From Streptomyces virginiae (GTDB lineage: Bacteria > Actinomycetota > Actinomycetes > Streptomycetales > Streptomycetaceae): DNA of 64,000 bases. A program made the position numbers and the translations under genes. This document shows, in pieces, positions 1 through 11,104 of this stretch. Where the stretch lies: assembly GCF_000720455.1 (NCBI RefSeq), contig NZ_JOAK01000009.1, positions 186,001 through 250,000 on the forward strand, written 5' to 3'. The notes below the pieces were generated by a model. That model was not told the origin of the DNA. It made no database searches and saw only the letters and a list, made by a program, of their open reading frames with translations. The first letter of the stretch is position 1. Every line of letters begins with the position of its first letter.

Positions 1-2
1 TC

Positions 3-191
3 TACATCCTCGGCGGGGAGAGCGGCGGGCCCGGCGGCGGAGCCCGCACCCTGCCGTTCCTCATCCGCCAGGTGGGCCTCGGCTTCTCCGGCGAGACCGG
101 CTACGCCTCCGCCATATCCATCCTGCTGTTCCTCCTCACGCTGGTCTTCAGCCTGTTGGGCCGCCGTCTGACCAAGGGGGACGAGGCATGA
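3..191 (+). CDS. Sugar ABC transporter permease, C-terminal fragment (MalF-like)
   Basis: Only the last 62 residues are in the window; the gene begins upstream. The visible part has a hydrophobic final helix (ISILLFLLTLVFSLLG) and ends in a short basic cytoplasmic tail, as in the first permease of carbohydrate ABC importers. Its TGA (189-191) overlaps the ATG of the next permease (188-190) in an ATGA junction, which implies translational coupling. The position before a MalG-like permease and a glycosidase supports a heterodimeric sugar-uptake channel in the cytoplasmic membrane. The substrate-binding protein would be expected just upstream, outside the window. Confidence 0.8.
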   Translation, partial: YILGGESGGPGGGARTLPFLIRQVGLGFSGETGYASAISILLFLLTLVFSLLGRRLTKGDEA

Positions 192-1036
192 GCCCGGGCG
201 CTGCACACCCCGGCCGCGCGCGCCGCCGGCTCGGCCTGGCCGCCCGGTACGGCACGCTCCTGCTCATGCTCGCGGTCATGCTCGGCCCGATCGTCTGGCA
301 GTTCCTGACCTCGATCCGCGGCCGCACCGAGAACGTGTACGACGGCGTACTGCCCGCGCAGCCCACCTTCGACAACTACGTCCGTGTCGCCGAGTCCTTC
401 CCACTGCTCCAGTACGTCGGCAACACCCTCGTCGTCGCGGTCCTCGCGATCACCTCGAACCTGCTCTTCGCCGCGATGGGCGGCTACGCCCTCTCCCGCG
501 CCGCCTGGAAGGGCCGCGAGGTCGTCTTCACCGTCCTCGTCGCCACCCTGATGTTCCCCTTCGAGTCCGTGATGATCTCGATGTTCCTCACCGTCCGTGA
601 GATGGGCCTGGTCGACACCCTCGTCGGGGTCTGGCTGCCCGGCGCCGTCTCCGTCCTCAACATCATGATCATGCGTGCGGCCTTCCTCGCCGTGCCCAAG
701 GAGGTCGAGGAGGCCGCCGTCCTGGACGGAGCGGGCGAGTGGACCCGCTTCACCCGGGTCTTCGTCCCCTCCGCCAAGGGCGCCCTGGCCGTCGTCTGCA
801 TCACCAGCTTCATGGGCGCCTGGGACGACTTCCTCTGGCCGCTGCTGGTCCTCACCGACAGCGACCACTACACCCTCCAGCTCGGCCTGAAGACGCTGGC
901 CGGCGCCACCACCGTCAACGACCAGCGGCTCATCGCCGCGGGCGCGATGGCAGCGCTCCTGCCGATGATGCTCCTCTTCTTCGCCCTCCAGCGTTTCTTC
1001 TTCAAGGGCGTGGGCGAGGGAGCCGTCAAGCTGTGA
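188..1036 (+). CDS. Carbohydrate ABC transporter permease (MalG family)
   Basis: A 282-residue inner-membrane permease with about six hydrophobic segments (first at residues 20-40). The EAA signature that docks the ATPase lies at residues 174-183 (EEAAVLDGAG). Length and the C-terminal FFKGVGEGAVKL tail are typical of CUT1-family sugar permeases. It starts inside the stop codon of the preceding permease. An alpha-mannosidase gene follows 73 bp downstream on the same strand, so the imported sugar may be a mannose-containing oligosaccharide; that substrate is inferred from context. As usual for this family in actinomycetes, no dedicated ATPase gene is adjacent on this side. Confidence 0.9.
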   Translation: MSPGAAHPGRARRRLGLAARYGTLLLMLAVMLGPIVWQFLTSIRGRTENVYDGVLPAQPTFDNYVRVAESFPLLQYVGNTLVVAVLAITSNLLFAAMGGYALSRAAWKGREVVFTVLVATLMFPFESVMISMFLTVREMGLVDTLVGVWLPGAVSVLNIMIMRAAFLAVPKEVEEAAVLDGAGEWTRFTRVFVPSAKGALAVVCITSFMGAWDDFLWPLLVLTDSDHYTLQLGLKTLAGATTVNDQRLIAAGAMAALLPMMLLFFALQRFFFKGVGEGAVKL

Positions 1037-1109
1037 GCCGGACCGTCCGACCGACCCGCAGGCCCTCCGTACCGACCGACCACCACCTCCGGGAGCAGGA
1101 GCAGCTGTC

Positions 1110-4100
1110 ATGCATGACGACCGCAGCATCACCGAGCACCGCCTCCGCCGGGTGCTCCACGAACGCATCAAGCCCGCCGTCCACTCCAGCCCGCTCCCAC
1201 TGACCGTCGAGCGCTGGGACGCCCCGGGCGAGCCGGTCCCCGTCGCCGACGGCCTGGCGGCGCCCTACGAGCCCTGCGCGCCCGGCGACGCATGGGGCCC
1301 GGCCTGGGGCACCACCTGGTTCAAGGTCACCGGAACCGTCCCCGCCGGATGGGCCGGCCGGACCGTGGAGGCCGTCCTCGACCTCGGCTTCGACCGGATG
1401 ATGCCCGGCTTCCAGTGCGAGGGCCTGGTCCACCGGGCCGACGGCGGCGAGATCAAGGCCCTCAACCCGTACAACGACTGGGTGCGCGTGGCCGACCGCG
1501 CCGAGGGCGGCGAGCGGATCGAATGGTACGTCGAGGCCGCCGCCAACCCGGTCCTCGTCGACCACCGCGCCACCTACGAGGGCGACCTGCGCACCAGTGG
1601 CGACCAGCCCCTCTACCGCCTCGCCCGGATGGACCTCACCCTCTTCGAGACCGAGGTCTGGGAGCTGGTCCAGGACCTCGAAGTGCTCTACGAGCTGATG
1701 ACGCAGCTCGCCGCCGACGACGCCCGCCGGTACGGGATCCTGCGCGCCCTCGGCGCCGCCCTGGACGCGGTCGACCTCACCGACGTATCCGGCACGGCGG
1801 CGGCCGCCCGCGCTCGCCTCGCCGGCGTCCTCGCCGCCCCCGCCAACGCCTCCGCGCACCGCATCAGCGCGGTCGGCCACGCCCACATCGACTCCGCGTG
1901 GCTGTGGCCGCTGCGCGAGACCGTGCGCAAGGTCGCGCGGACCACCTCCAACATGGTCAACCTCATGGACGAACACCCCGAGTTCGTCTTCGCGATGTCG
2001 CAGGCGCAGCAGCTCGACTGGATCAAGACCCACCGGCCCGAGCTCTTCGAGCGGGTCAAGAAGAAGGTCGCGGACGGGCAGTTCGTACCGGTGGGCGGCA
2101 TGTGGGTGGAGTCCGACACCAACATGGTCGGTGGCGAGGCGATGGCCCGCCAGTTCCTCTACGGCAAGAAGTTCTTCCTCGACGAGTTCGGCATCGACAC
2201 GCACAACGTCTGGCTGCCGGACTCCTTCGGCTACACCGCCGCCCTGCCGCAGATCGTCAAGCTCTCCGGCTCCCGGTGGTTCCTGACCCAGAAGATCTGC
2301 TGGTCCCAGGTGAACAAGTTCCCCCACCACACCTTCTGGTGGGAGGGCATCGACGGCAGCCGCGTCTTCACGCACTTCCCTCCGGTCGACACCTACAACT
2401 CCGACCTCGGCGGGGCCCAGATGGCGCACGCGGCCCGCAACTATCAGGAGAAGGGACGCGGCTCACGCTCCCTGACCCCCTTCGGCTGGGGGGACGGCGG
2501 CGGCGGACCCACCCGCGAGCACCTCGCCCGCGCCCGGCGCCAGCGCGACCTCGAAGGCTCGCCGCGCATCGAGATCGAGCGGCCCGACGCCTTCTTCGAG
2601 AAGGCCCGCGCCGAGTACGAGGACGCGCCCGTCTGGGCGGGCGAGCTCTACCTGGAGCTGCACCGCGGCACCTACACCTCGCAGGCCAAGACCAAGCAGG
2701 GCAACCGGCGCAGCGAATCCCTCCTGCGCGAAGCCGAGCTGTGGGCGGCGACCGCCGCCGTCCGGGTGGCGGGGTACGCCTACCCGTACGAGGACCTGGA
2801 GCGGATCTGGAAGACGGTGCTGCTCCACCAGTTCCACGACATCCTGCCGGGTTCCTCCATCGCCTGGGTGCACCGCGAGGCCCGCGAGACGTACGCGAAG
2901 GTGCGCGAAGAGCTGCGGGGCATCACCCTCGCCGCGCAGCAGGCACTGGCGGGGGAGGGCACCGGGGAACTGGTCTTCAACTGCGCCCCGCACGCCCGCC
3001 ACGGCATCCCGGCGGGCGGAGCGGGCCGCCCGGCGCAGCCGCCGGAGCCGGTCACCGCCGAGGAGCGGCACGGTGGCGGACACGTCCTGGCCAACGGCAG
3101 GCTGCTGGTGGAGATCGACGGCCGCGGCCTGATCGTCTCCGTCTACGACCTGGAAGCGCGCCGTGAGGCGGTCGCCCCGGGGACCGCCGCGAACCTGCTG
3201 CAGATCCACCCCGACTTCCCCAACATGTGGGACGCCTGGGACGTCGACGAGTTCTACCGCAACAACGTCACCGACCTCGACGGGCTGGACGGCATGGAGG
3301 TCACCGAGAGCGGGCCGCGCTCGGCGACGGTACGGGTCACCCGCTCCTTCGGCCGGTCCACGGCGGTCCAGCAGGTCACCCTGCGGGCCGGGGCCAGGAC
3401 GGTCGACATCGTCACGGACGTCGACTGGCACGAGACGGAGAAGTTCCTCAAGGCCGCCTTCCCGCTGGACGTGAAGGCCGAACGGACCGCTTCCGAGACG
3501 CAGTTCGGGCACGTGTACCGGGCCACCCACACCAACACCTCATGGGAGGCGGCCAAGTTCGAGATCTGCGCCCACCGCTGGATCCACGCGGAGGAGCCCG
3601 GATGGGGGGTGGCCCTGCTCAACGACTCCACGTACGGGCACGACGTGACCCGCGACGTACGGGCCGACGGCGGGCAGACCACCATCGTACGGCTCTCCCT
3701 GCTGCGGGCCCCGCGCTACCCGGACCCGGAGACCGACCAGGGCGCCCACACCCTGCGGTTCTCGCTCGCGCCCGGCGCCGGGATCGGTGACGCGGTCCGC
3801 GAGGGCCATGCGCTGAACCTGCCCGAACGCACCGTGCGGGGCGCCGGCCCGGTCGCCCCGCTGCTGGCGGTGGACTCGGACGCGGTGGTGGTCGAGGCGG
3901 TCAAGCTGGCCGAGGACCGTGGCGGGGACGTGATCGTCCGCCTCTACGAATCCCTCGGCGGTCGTGCCACGGCCACCCTCACGGCGGGCTTCCCCGTCGC
4001 GGAGGCGATCGAGAGCGACCTGCTGGAACGGCCCCTCGCGGGCACGGCCGTCACGCATCCGGCCCCGGGGGCGGACGGCGCGGTGGCCCTGACCCTGCGC

Positions 4101-4139
4101 CCCTTCCAGATCGTCACGCTCCGCCTCCGCCGCCCCTGA
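1110..4139 (+). CDS. Alpha-mannosidase, glycoside hydrolase family 38
   Basis: A 1009-residue retaining alpha-mannosidase, predicted cytoplasmic because no signal peptide is visible. The N-terminal region (about 1-245) precedes the catalytic barrel, which opens with GHAHIDSAWLWP; His259 and Asp261 are likely Zn ligands. The expected nucleophile is Asp371 in WLPDSFGY. The HQFHD segment near residues 573-577 is a conserved family motif. The C-terminal half (about 650-1009) is the beta-sandwich part common to GH38. ATG 1110 lies 6 nt after GGAGCAGGAGCAGC. The gene follows two sugar permeases on the same strand and probably hydrolyses the imported mannoside. Confidence 0.93.
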   Translation: MHDDRSITEHRLRRVLHERIKPAVHSSPLPLTVERWDAPGEPVPVADGLAAPYEPCAPGDAWGPAWGTTWFKVTGTVPAGWAGRTVEAVLDLGFDRMMPGFQCEGLVHRADGGEIKALNPYNDWVRVADRAEGGERIEWYVEAAANPVLVDHRATYEGDLRTSGDQPLYRLARMDLTLFETEVWELVQDLEVLYELMTQLAADDARRYGILRALGAALDAVDLTDVSGTAAAARARLAGVLAAPANASAHRISAVGHAHIDSAWLWPLRETVRKVARTTSNMVNLMDEHPEFVFAMSQAQQLDWIKTHRPELFERVKKKVADGQFVPVGGMWVESDTNMVGGEAMARQFLYGKKFFLDEFGIDTHNVWLPDSFGYTAALPQIVKLSGSRWFLTQKICWSQVNKFPHHTFWWEGIDGSRVFTHFPPVDTYNSDLGGAQMAHAARNYQEKGRGSRSLTPFGWGDGGGGPTREHLARARRQRDLEGSPRIEIERPDAFFEKARAEYEDAPVWAGELYLELHRGTYTSQAKTKQGNRRSESLLREAELWAATAAVRVAGYAYPYEDLERIWKTVLLHQFHDILPGSSIAWVHREARETYAKVREELRGITLAAQQALAGEGTGELVFNCAPHARHGIPAGGAGRPAQPPEPVTAEERHGGGHVLANGRLLVEIDGRGLIVSVYDLEARREAVAPGTAANLLQIHPDFPNMWDAWDVDEFYRNNVTDLDGLDGMEVTESGPRSATVRVTRSFGRSTAVQQVTLRAGARTVDIVTDVDWHETEKFLKAAFPLDVKAERTASETQFGHVYRATHTNTSWEAAKFEICAHRWIHAEEPGWGVALLNDSTYGHDVTRDVRADGGQTTIVRLSLLRAPRYPDPETDQGAHTLRFSLAPGAGIGDAVREGHALNLPERTVRGAGPVAPLLAVDSDAVVVEAVKLAEDRGGDVIVRLYESLGGRATATLTAGFPVAEAIESDLLERPLAGTAVTHPAPGADGAVALTLRPFQIVTLRLRRP

Positions 4140-4372
4140 CCGCCGCCCGTGGGACACGCCCCGGACCGGACGCCGTCGCCGGGTCGCCGTCGCCGGTCCA
4201 GGGCCGCCTCCCACGCCTGCGGGGAGGGGTGGCGGTGGCGGTGGCCGTCGGCGCCCGCGCGGCAGCGCGTCCCGTACCGGGCCCGGCCCGGGCGGGCTAC
4301 GGCGTGAACTCCGCCACAGGCGCGTGAGGACCGGGCCCCGGGGGACCGGGAAACGAGGGCCCGGCGCCCCCA
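4140..4372. other. Intergenic region without a recognised gene
   Basis: This G+C-rich gap lies between the mannosidase stop and the operator-promoter of the next gene. It contains short GC-rich inverted repeats that could help termination, but no clear hairpin followed by a T-run. The reading frames through it look like composition artefacts and lack ribosome-binding sites. Confidence 0.5.
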
Positions 4373-6477
<2,105 letters not shown>

Positions 6478-6483
6478 CCGCAA

Positions 6484-6521
6484 GGGGATTGTGGCGGTCC
6501 GGGCGGGCCGCCACAATCTCC
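6484..6521 (+). terminator. Stem-loop terminator after the FadH-like gene
   Basis: GATTGTGGCGG (6487-6497) pairs perfectly with CCGCCACAATC (6508-6518) around a 10-nt loop, and the stem extends by three or four further pairs including a G-T. It lies 6 nt after the TGA of the preceding gene. It also excludes the GTG at 6491 as the start of the following thioesterase, because that start would be inside the stem. Confidence 0.65.
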
Positions 6522-6523
6522 CG

Positions 6524-6937
6524 GTGACGTTCTCTCCCGCAGACGCAGACAAGATCCTCGCCGACAACTTCGCCCCCTGGGTGCTCGCCCTCGGACTGAC
6601 CGTCCAGGAGACCGGCGACCGGCACGCCGTCCTGCGGCTGCCCTGGTCCGAGGCGCTCGCCCGCGACGGCGGCGGTCTCTGCGGTCAGGCCATGATGGCC
6701 GCGGCCGACACCGCCACCGTCATCGCGATCTCCGCCGCGCGCGGCGGGTACGGCCCGATGACCACCGTCCAGCAGTCGACGAGCTTCCAGCGGCCGGTGG
6801 TGGACGCCGACGTGCTGGTCCACGTACGGGTCACCAAGCTCGGCAAGCGCATGGCCTTCGCCGACATCACCCTGACCCCCGACGGCGCCGACGAACCGGC
6901 CGCCACCGCCTCCACGGTCTACGCCCTGCTCGGCTGA
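6524..6937 (+). CDS. PaaI-like hotdog-fold thioesterase
   Basis: A 137-residue protein of the hotdog superfamily that probably hydrolyses acyl- or aryl-CoA thioesters in the cytoplasm. The motif GGGLCGQAMMAAADTATVIA in the first half is the hotdog helix with its catalytic acidic residue. The second half carries STSFQRPVVDADVLVHVRV, as in PaaI/YdiI-type enzymes. Start GTG 6524 is preferred over GTG 6491 because the latter sits in the upstream terminator stem. No Shine-Dalgarno sequence is obvious, so the message may be leaderless. It follows an enoyl-CoA-type reductase, consistent with acyl-CoA turnover. Confidence 0.82.
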   Translation: MTFSPADADKILADNFAPWVLALGLTVQETGDRHAVLRLPWSEALARDGGGLCGQAMMAAADTATVIAISAARGGYGPMTTVQQSTSFQRPVVDADVLVHVRVTKLGKRMAFADITLTPDGADEPAATASTVYALLG

Positions 6938-7018
6938 CCGCCGCCGCGCGGGTCGGGGGCCGGTCTGGGAACATGGCACGGGTAGTCGCACCGAGGCGAG
7001 TCGTACCGAGGAGCGCTC

Positions 7019-7471
7019 ATGTCCGGACAGTTCGAGGCGAGCGTCGAGATCGACCGGCCCGTCGAGCGGGTCTTCGCCTACCTCGCCGACGGCCGCAACG
7101 ACCCCGACTTCAGTCCGCGCGTCCAGCGGATCACCAGGACCCCCGACGCCCCCACCGCGCTCGGCACGGTCTTCCGCAGCACGGTCAAGGACGCCGGGAT
7201 GAAGACCGCCCGTGAGTTCCGCGTCACCGGCTTCGACCCGCCGTACCTGATCCGCTGGACCGAGCAGAGCCGCAACCTCGTCACCGCTGAGGGCGGCTAC
7301 GACCTCGAATCCCTCCCCGGCGGGCGCACCCGGGTCCGGATCTTCAACACCCTCGAAGGGCACGGCCTCGGCAAGCTCCTCGTCGGCCTCGCGCTGAAGG
7401 CCGCACGCAAGGACGCCCCCGACTTCGGCCGCCGGATCAAGGCGGCCGCGGAGGCGTCCCTCACGAACTGA
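7019..7471 (+). CDS. SRPBCC family protein (START/Bet v1-like ligand-binding fold)
   Basis: A 150-residue polyketide-cyclase/dehydrase-type protein. It begins FEASVEIDRPVERVFAYLAD, the standard first strand and helix of the SRPBCC fold, and ends with the long amphipathic helix that closes the ligand cavity. Proteins of this type bind hydrophobic ligands or act on small ketides; no substrate can be read from the sequence. GAGGAG 5 nt before ATG 7019 supports the start. It converges with the secreted hydrolase gene, the two stops being only about 15 bp apart. Confidence 0.85.
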   Translation: MSGQFEASVEIDRPVERVFAYLADGRNDPDFSPRVQRITRTPDAPTALGTVFRSTVKDAGMKTAREFRVTGFDPPYLIRWTEQSRNLVTAEGGYDLESLPGGRTRVRIFNTLEGHGLGKLLVGLALKAARKDAPDFGRRIKAAAEASLTN

Positions 7472-7485
7472 ACGTCCGGCCCGGG

Positions 7486-9057
7486 TCAGAACCGCCCGGG
7501 AGCCCCCGGGAAGGGCACCGGCTTCGCCGGCGCGGACCCCCGCTTCTCGGCGGCGGCCGGCGGGTTCTGGCAGCTCACGTCCTGGGCGGGCAGCCGGCCC
7601 GTGGTCAGGTAGGCGTCGACCGGGGCGTTGGCGCAGGAGGCGGGGTCGAAGAGGTACACGCCGTGGCCCTCACCGCCGCCCGCCAGCACCATCCGAGAGC
7701 CCTTGAGCGCCCGGTGCAGGCCCTGGCCGCTGGTGAGCGGGGTTTGCGAGTCCCACTCGTTCTGCACCGTCAGCACGTTCGCCTTCTTGCGCATCGGCGT
7801 CGCCGACTCCACCGGCCGGTCCCAGAACGCGCACGGCTTGATGTTGGACGCGAAGTCCCCGTACAGCGGGTACTTCACCTTGTCCTTCGCCGCGTCGCGC
7901 TCGTACTGCTCCGTGTAGCGCGGCCAGCTGCCGGTGTCCCCGCAGACCACGGCCCAGAAGACGGCCGTGCCGTTGTCCGAGGCGGGCTCTTCGGCCGTCC
8001 GGCCCAGCAGCTTCAGCTTCAGCGCCTGCACGTCCGTGCCCGCCGCCTGCGGCTTGCCCTCGGCGGCGGCCTTCAGGGCCGCCACCAGCGGCGTGGCCTG
8101 CGCCGGGTAGAAGAACACCCCGCGCGCGGACCGGATCATGTCCCCGGTGACCTTCGAGCCGTCGAAGTCGATGGGCTCGCGGTCGGCGCGCTCCACCAGC
8201 CCCCAGAACGTGTCGGAGACCGCCTTGGGGGTGTCGCCCAGCCCGAACTCGCCCGACCGCTGCGCCGCCCACCGCGTCCACCGCGCGAAGGCGGGCTCGG
8301 CCTCGGTGGCCCACACCTGGATCATCCCGCGCCAGATCCGCTGCGGGTCCACACCGCTGTCGAGCACGAAGCGGTCGGTGCGCTCCGGGTACATCTGCGA
8401 GTACACCGCGCCGAGGTAGGTCCCGTACGAGTAGCCCAGGTACGAGATCTTCCCCTCGCCCAGCACCTCGCGGATGGTGTCCATGTCGCGCGCCGTGTTG
8501 CGGGTGGTGATGTGCGGGAGCACCGCGCCGGACTTCTCACGGCACTTGTCGGCGACGGTGCGCGCCCACGTCACGTCGGCGGAGAAGGTCTCCGGACGGT
8601 AGGGGCGGTCGAAGCTCTGCTCGGCGTCGTCCAGCCCGCAGGTGATGGGGCTGCTGGCACCGACGCCGCGCGGGTCGAAGCCGATCAGGTCGTAGCTCTC
8701 CCGCACCTCCTTGGGCATCAACCCGTTCATCAGCAGCGGCAGATCGAGCCCCGAACCGCCGGGGCCGCCCGGGTTCAGCAGCATGGCGCCGTGCCGTTTG
8801 GCCGGGTTCTCGCTCTTCATCCGGGATATCGCGATGTCGATCGTGCGGCCGTCGGGACGCCTGTAGTCGAGCGGGACCTTGATCGTGGCGCACTCGTACG
8901 AGGCCGGCTGCTCGGGGCTGCACCGCTGCCATGCGGGCTTCTGGCGGAGGTGTTCGGCAGCGGGAGCCGCGGCCGCCTGCGTCGAGGCCAGCAGGGGGAC
9001 GGTGGTGGCGATGAGTCCGGCAGTGGCGAGCAGCGGTGCGAGGCGTTTCAGGCGCAC
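7486..9057 (-). CDS. Secreted alpha/beta hydrolase, tripeptidyl-aminopeptidase-like (peptidase S33 / TAP C-terminal)
   Basis: A 523-residue exported hydrolase. The signal peptide spans about residues 1-31 (RLKRLAPLL core, AAAAPA end). The oxyanion loop NPGGPGGSG is at 95-103, and Ser210 in GYSYGTYLG is the nucleophile. A late GGEGHGVY holds the catalytic His in the TAP-type C-terminal domain. Streptomyces SlpD/SlpE/Tap-type enzymes release N-terminal tripeptides extracellularly, so a peptidase role is likely though not proven. GTG 9057 has AGGA 8 nt upstream. Multiple Cys residues in the mature part suggest disulphides. Confidence 0.9.
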   Translation of the reverse strand: MRLKRLAPLLATAGLIATTVPLLASTQAAAAPAAEHLRQKPAWQRCSPEQPASYECATIKVPLDYRRPDGRTIDIAISRMKSENPAKRHGAMLLNPGGPGGSGLDLPLLMNGLMPKEVRESYDLIGFDPRGVGASSPITCGLDDAEQSFDRPYRPETFSADVTWARTVADKCREKSGAVLPHITTRNTARDMDTIREVLGEGKISYLGYSYGTYLGAVYSQMYPERTDRFVLDSGVDPQRIWRGMIQVWATEAEPAFARWTRWAAQRSGEFGLGDTPKAVSDTFWGLVERADREPIDFDGSKVTGDMIRSARGVFFYPAQATPLVAALKAAAEGKPQAAGTDVQALKLKLLGRTAEEPASDNGTAVFWAVVCGDTGSWPRYTEQYERDAAKDKVKYPLYGDFASNIKPCAFWDRPVESATPMRKKANVLTVQNEWDSQTPLTSGQGLHRALKGSRMVLAGGGEGHGVYLFDPASCANAPVDAYLTTGRLPAQDVSCQNPPAAAEKRGSAPAKPVPFPGAPGRF

Positions 9058-9211
9058 GAAGCCGTTCCTTTCGGAGAAGTCGCTTACGCCTCAACCTTGT
9101 TGCACCGAAGTGCCCGGCCGAATCATCCCGAAGGGTCGTGCCGTGTGCTCCTCACGAATGAGCCGATATCAGGACACTGGCCGACGCGCCGTCGCCGGGC
9201 CGGGCGCCGAC

Positions 9212-9808
9212 TCAACCGCCTGCGGCGGGAGTCGACTCGTGGCCGGTGTGCTCGGAGGAGCCCGAATGCCCGGAGGGGGGCGTGCCGGCGGAGGGTGTCG
9301 CGGCACCGGAGGGTGTGGCGACTGCGGAGGGCGCGGAGTGCCCGGCGGGGCCCGAGTGCTCGGAGGAGGGGCCGCCGTGGTCGGTGCCGGTCTCCACGGA
9401 GCCGCCGAGGCGTTCGCGGAGCGCGTTCAGGGCGTCCGTCGACTGGGTGGTGACGACCCACCGGTCGCCCACCAGGTAGACCCCGCCGTACGCCCGTGCC
9501 TCGTCCAGCCAGGCGCGCAGCCCCTTCTGGGCGGCGAACGTGGCCATGCGGTAGGCGCCCTGCCCGGTCTCACAGCCTCCCTGCCGCAACTCGTCGGCGT
9601 CCACGCTCACTTCGGCGGTGCAGCCGATGGCCGTGGCGATCTCCTCGATCGAGGTGCCCGGAGCGGCCGGGGAGGCCGCCTTCGCCGAGCCGGCGGGCGC
9701 GGTCGTGTCGCCGGCGCACCCTCCGCACAGCAGCACGGCGGCGCACGCCGCGGCGACGGCCGCGAACGACGGGCGGATCCGGTGGGCGGGGCGGGCGGTG
9801 GACGGCAT
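9212..9808 (-). CDS. Putative lipoprotein with Ser/Pro/His-rich tail
   Basis: A 198-residue protein not assigned to a named family. The N-terminus has a hydrophobic stretch ending in LLCGGCAGDT, a plausible lipobox with the modified Cys near residue 31. The central 80 residues include RAWLDEARAYGGVYLVGDRWVVT, resembling small extracytoplasmic ligand-binding modules. The last 65 residues are low complexity (SGHSGSSEHTGHESTPAAGG) and contain several His. ATG 9808 has GCGAGG just upstream. It lies downstream of the SCO0930-like lipoprotein on the same strand but beyond a strong terminator, so it is probably transcribed separately. Confidence 0.7.
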   Translation of the reverse strand: MPSTARPAHRIRPSFAAVAAACAAVLLCGGCAGDTTAPAGSAKAASPAAPGTSIEEIATAIGCTAEVSVDADELRQGGCETGQGAYRMATFAAQKGLRAWLDEARAYGGVYLVGDRWVVTTQSTDALNALRERLGGSVETGTDHGGPSSEHSGPAGHSAPSAVATPSGAATPSAGTPPSGHSGSSEHTGHESTPAAGG

Positions 9809-9840
9809 GGGAACCTCGCGGGCTGATCGGGAAAAGGGGT

Positions 9841-9876
9841 CGTGGTGCCCGGGAGGGGAGGGGCCCGGGCACCACG
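9841..9876 (-). terminator. Strong hairpin terminator after the SCO0930-type lipoprotein gene
   Basis: A perfect 13-bp stem (CGTGGTGCCCGGG at 9841-9853 with CCCGGGCACCACG at 9864-9876) closes a 10-nt loop. It is followed on the + strand by GCGTTTTT and on the - strand by ACCCCTTTT. It sits 63 bp after the stop of the lipoprotein gene ending at 9939, and can act in both directions. Confidence 0.75.
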
Positions 9877-9938
9877 CGTTTTTCGGGGGTGTGACGCTGT
9901 TCGGCGAAACGGGGAGCCCTTGGGGGAGGGCTCGTGCC

Positions 9939-10976
9939 TCAGCCGGTGGCCGTCACCTTCTTGCCCTTGTCGGAGACCGCGAACCAGACGCCCTGCTTGC
10001 CCTGTCCGTTGATGTCCCCGGCTTCCTTGTCGCCGGTGAACGTGTACACCGGCCAGCAGTCGATCGTCAGCTGTTCGGTGCCGTCAGGCCGCTTGAAGGT
10101 GCCCACCAATTCGGCGGGAATTCCCTTCACCAATTCCTTGTCGACGGCCTTGGCGGGCTTCCACGTGTTCAGGCAGGCATCGAGGCAGTTGGTCTTCATC
10201 GGCCAGGCGCTGTCCTTGTCGAACCGGTAGAGCGTGCGGCCCTCCGCGTCCGAGAGAATGGGGCCGAGCTTGGTGTTCCGGTTGACGCTGATCGGGTCGG
10301 CCTTCGCCGCCTCCTGCCCGCCGGCCTGGCCCGCACCGGAGCCCGCGCCGGCGCCCGCACCGGAGCCCGCGCCGCCACCCGCGCTCGGGTCGGCGCCGGA
10401 CCCCGCACCGCCGCCGGCCTTCGCCGGCTTGCCGTCGGGCGCCAGCACGTGCCAGGTCCCGCCGACCCCCTCGCCGAGGGTGTCGCCCGCCTTGGTGTCC
10501 TTCGCGTAGCGGTACACGGGCCAGCCGGCCAGCGTCAACTGCTTGGTCCCATCAGCGCGTTCGACCGATCCGAGGAGCGACTTGTCGATGCCCTCACCGG
10601 CCGAGGCGTCGTCCGCGGAGACCGCCGGCCAAGCGGTGGCGCAGTCCCCCTCGCAGTTGGACTTCGGGGGCTTGGGCGTGTCCTTGTCGAACCGGTAGAG
10701 CGTGAAGCCCGCGCTGTCGGTCACCGTCGATCCCAGCTCCGCGGAGGCCTTCACCTTCAGCTCTCCGGCCGGGCCGGCCTTGACGGCGTCGGCCGCGGGG
10801 ACTGCGCCCGACCCGCCCCCGTACCCGTCGTAGCCGGACCCCGCCTGTTTGCTGTCGCCCACCGGCTGGACGGAATCCCCCTTTCCCGCGGAATTTTCAC
10901 CGCTGCCGCATGCGGCGGTCAGCATCAATACCGCGACGGCCGACCCGGCGAATACTCCACGACGCATTTTCTTCAC
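9939..10976 (-). CDS. SCO0930-family lipoprotein with two COG4315-type repeats
   Basis: A 345-residue secreted lipoprotein: signal peptide with lipobox MLTAACG, Cys at about residue 23. Two homologous units follow (about 75-170 and 225-345). Each carries SAGFTLYRFDKDTPKPPKS-like or EGRTLYRFDKDSAWP text, a CxxxC pair (CEGDC, CLDAC), then WPVYRYAKD or WPVYTFTGD. They are separated by a Gly/Ala-rich linker. The biochemical role of these repeats is unknown. GTG 10976 follows GGAGAG by 5 nt. The next genes upstream on this strand encode a NuoF-like flavoprotein and a haem-b membrane protein, so a role in envelope electron transfer is an inference from neighbourhood. Confidence 0.85.
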   Translation of the reverse strand: MKKMRRGVFAGSAVAVLMLTAACGSGENSAGKGDSVQPVGDSKQAGSGYDGYGGGSGAVPAADAVKAGPAGELKVKASAELGSTVTDSAGFTLYRFDKDTPKPPKSNCEGDCATAWPAVSADDASAGEGIDKSLLGSVERADGTKQLTLAGWPVYRYAKDTKAGDTLGEGVGGTWHVLAPDGKPAKAGGGAGSGADPSAGGGAGSGAGAGAGSGAGQAGGQEAAKADPISVNRNTKLGPILSDAEGRTLYRFDKDSAWPMKTNCLDACLNTWKPAKAVDKELVKGIPAELVGTFKRPDGTEQLTIDCWPVYTFTGDKEAGDINGQGKQGVWFAVSDKGKKVTATG

Positions 10977-11104
10977 GATCTCTCCTTCAGGTCAGGATTC
11001 GCGTTCTCGTGCCTTGGGTAATTTCTACGGGGCCGGTCGAGGAGAATGCCGATATCCTTGAGAATTTGTCAGATCGCGCCAACATTGAACCCGGGGGAGA
11101 TGGT

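Noticed and set aside
101..1171. Long - strand reading frame opposite the sugar permease
   Set aside because: It is a GC-composition shadow: Gly/Asp/Glu/Val-rich text with no motif, no ribosome-binding site, and fully opposite a recognisable permease.
1026..2429. 467-codon - strand frame opposite the mannosidase
   Set aside because: Its codons are complements of GH38 motifs and it shows no protein-like pattern.
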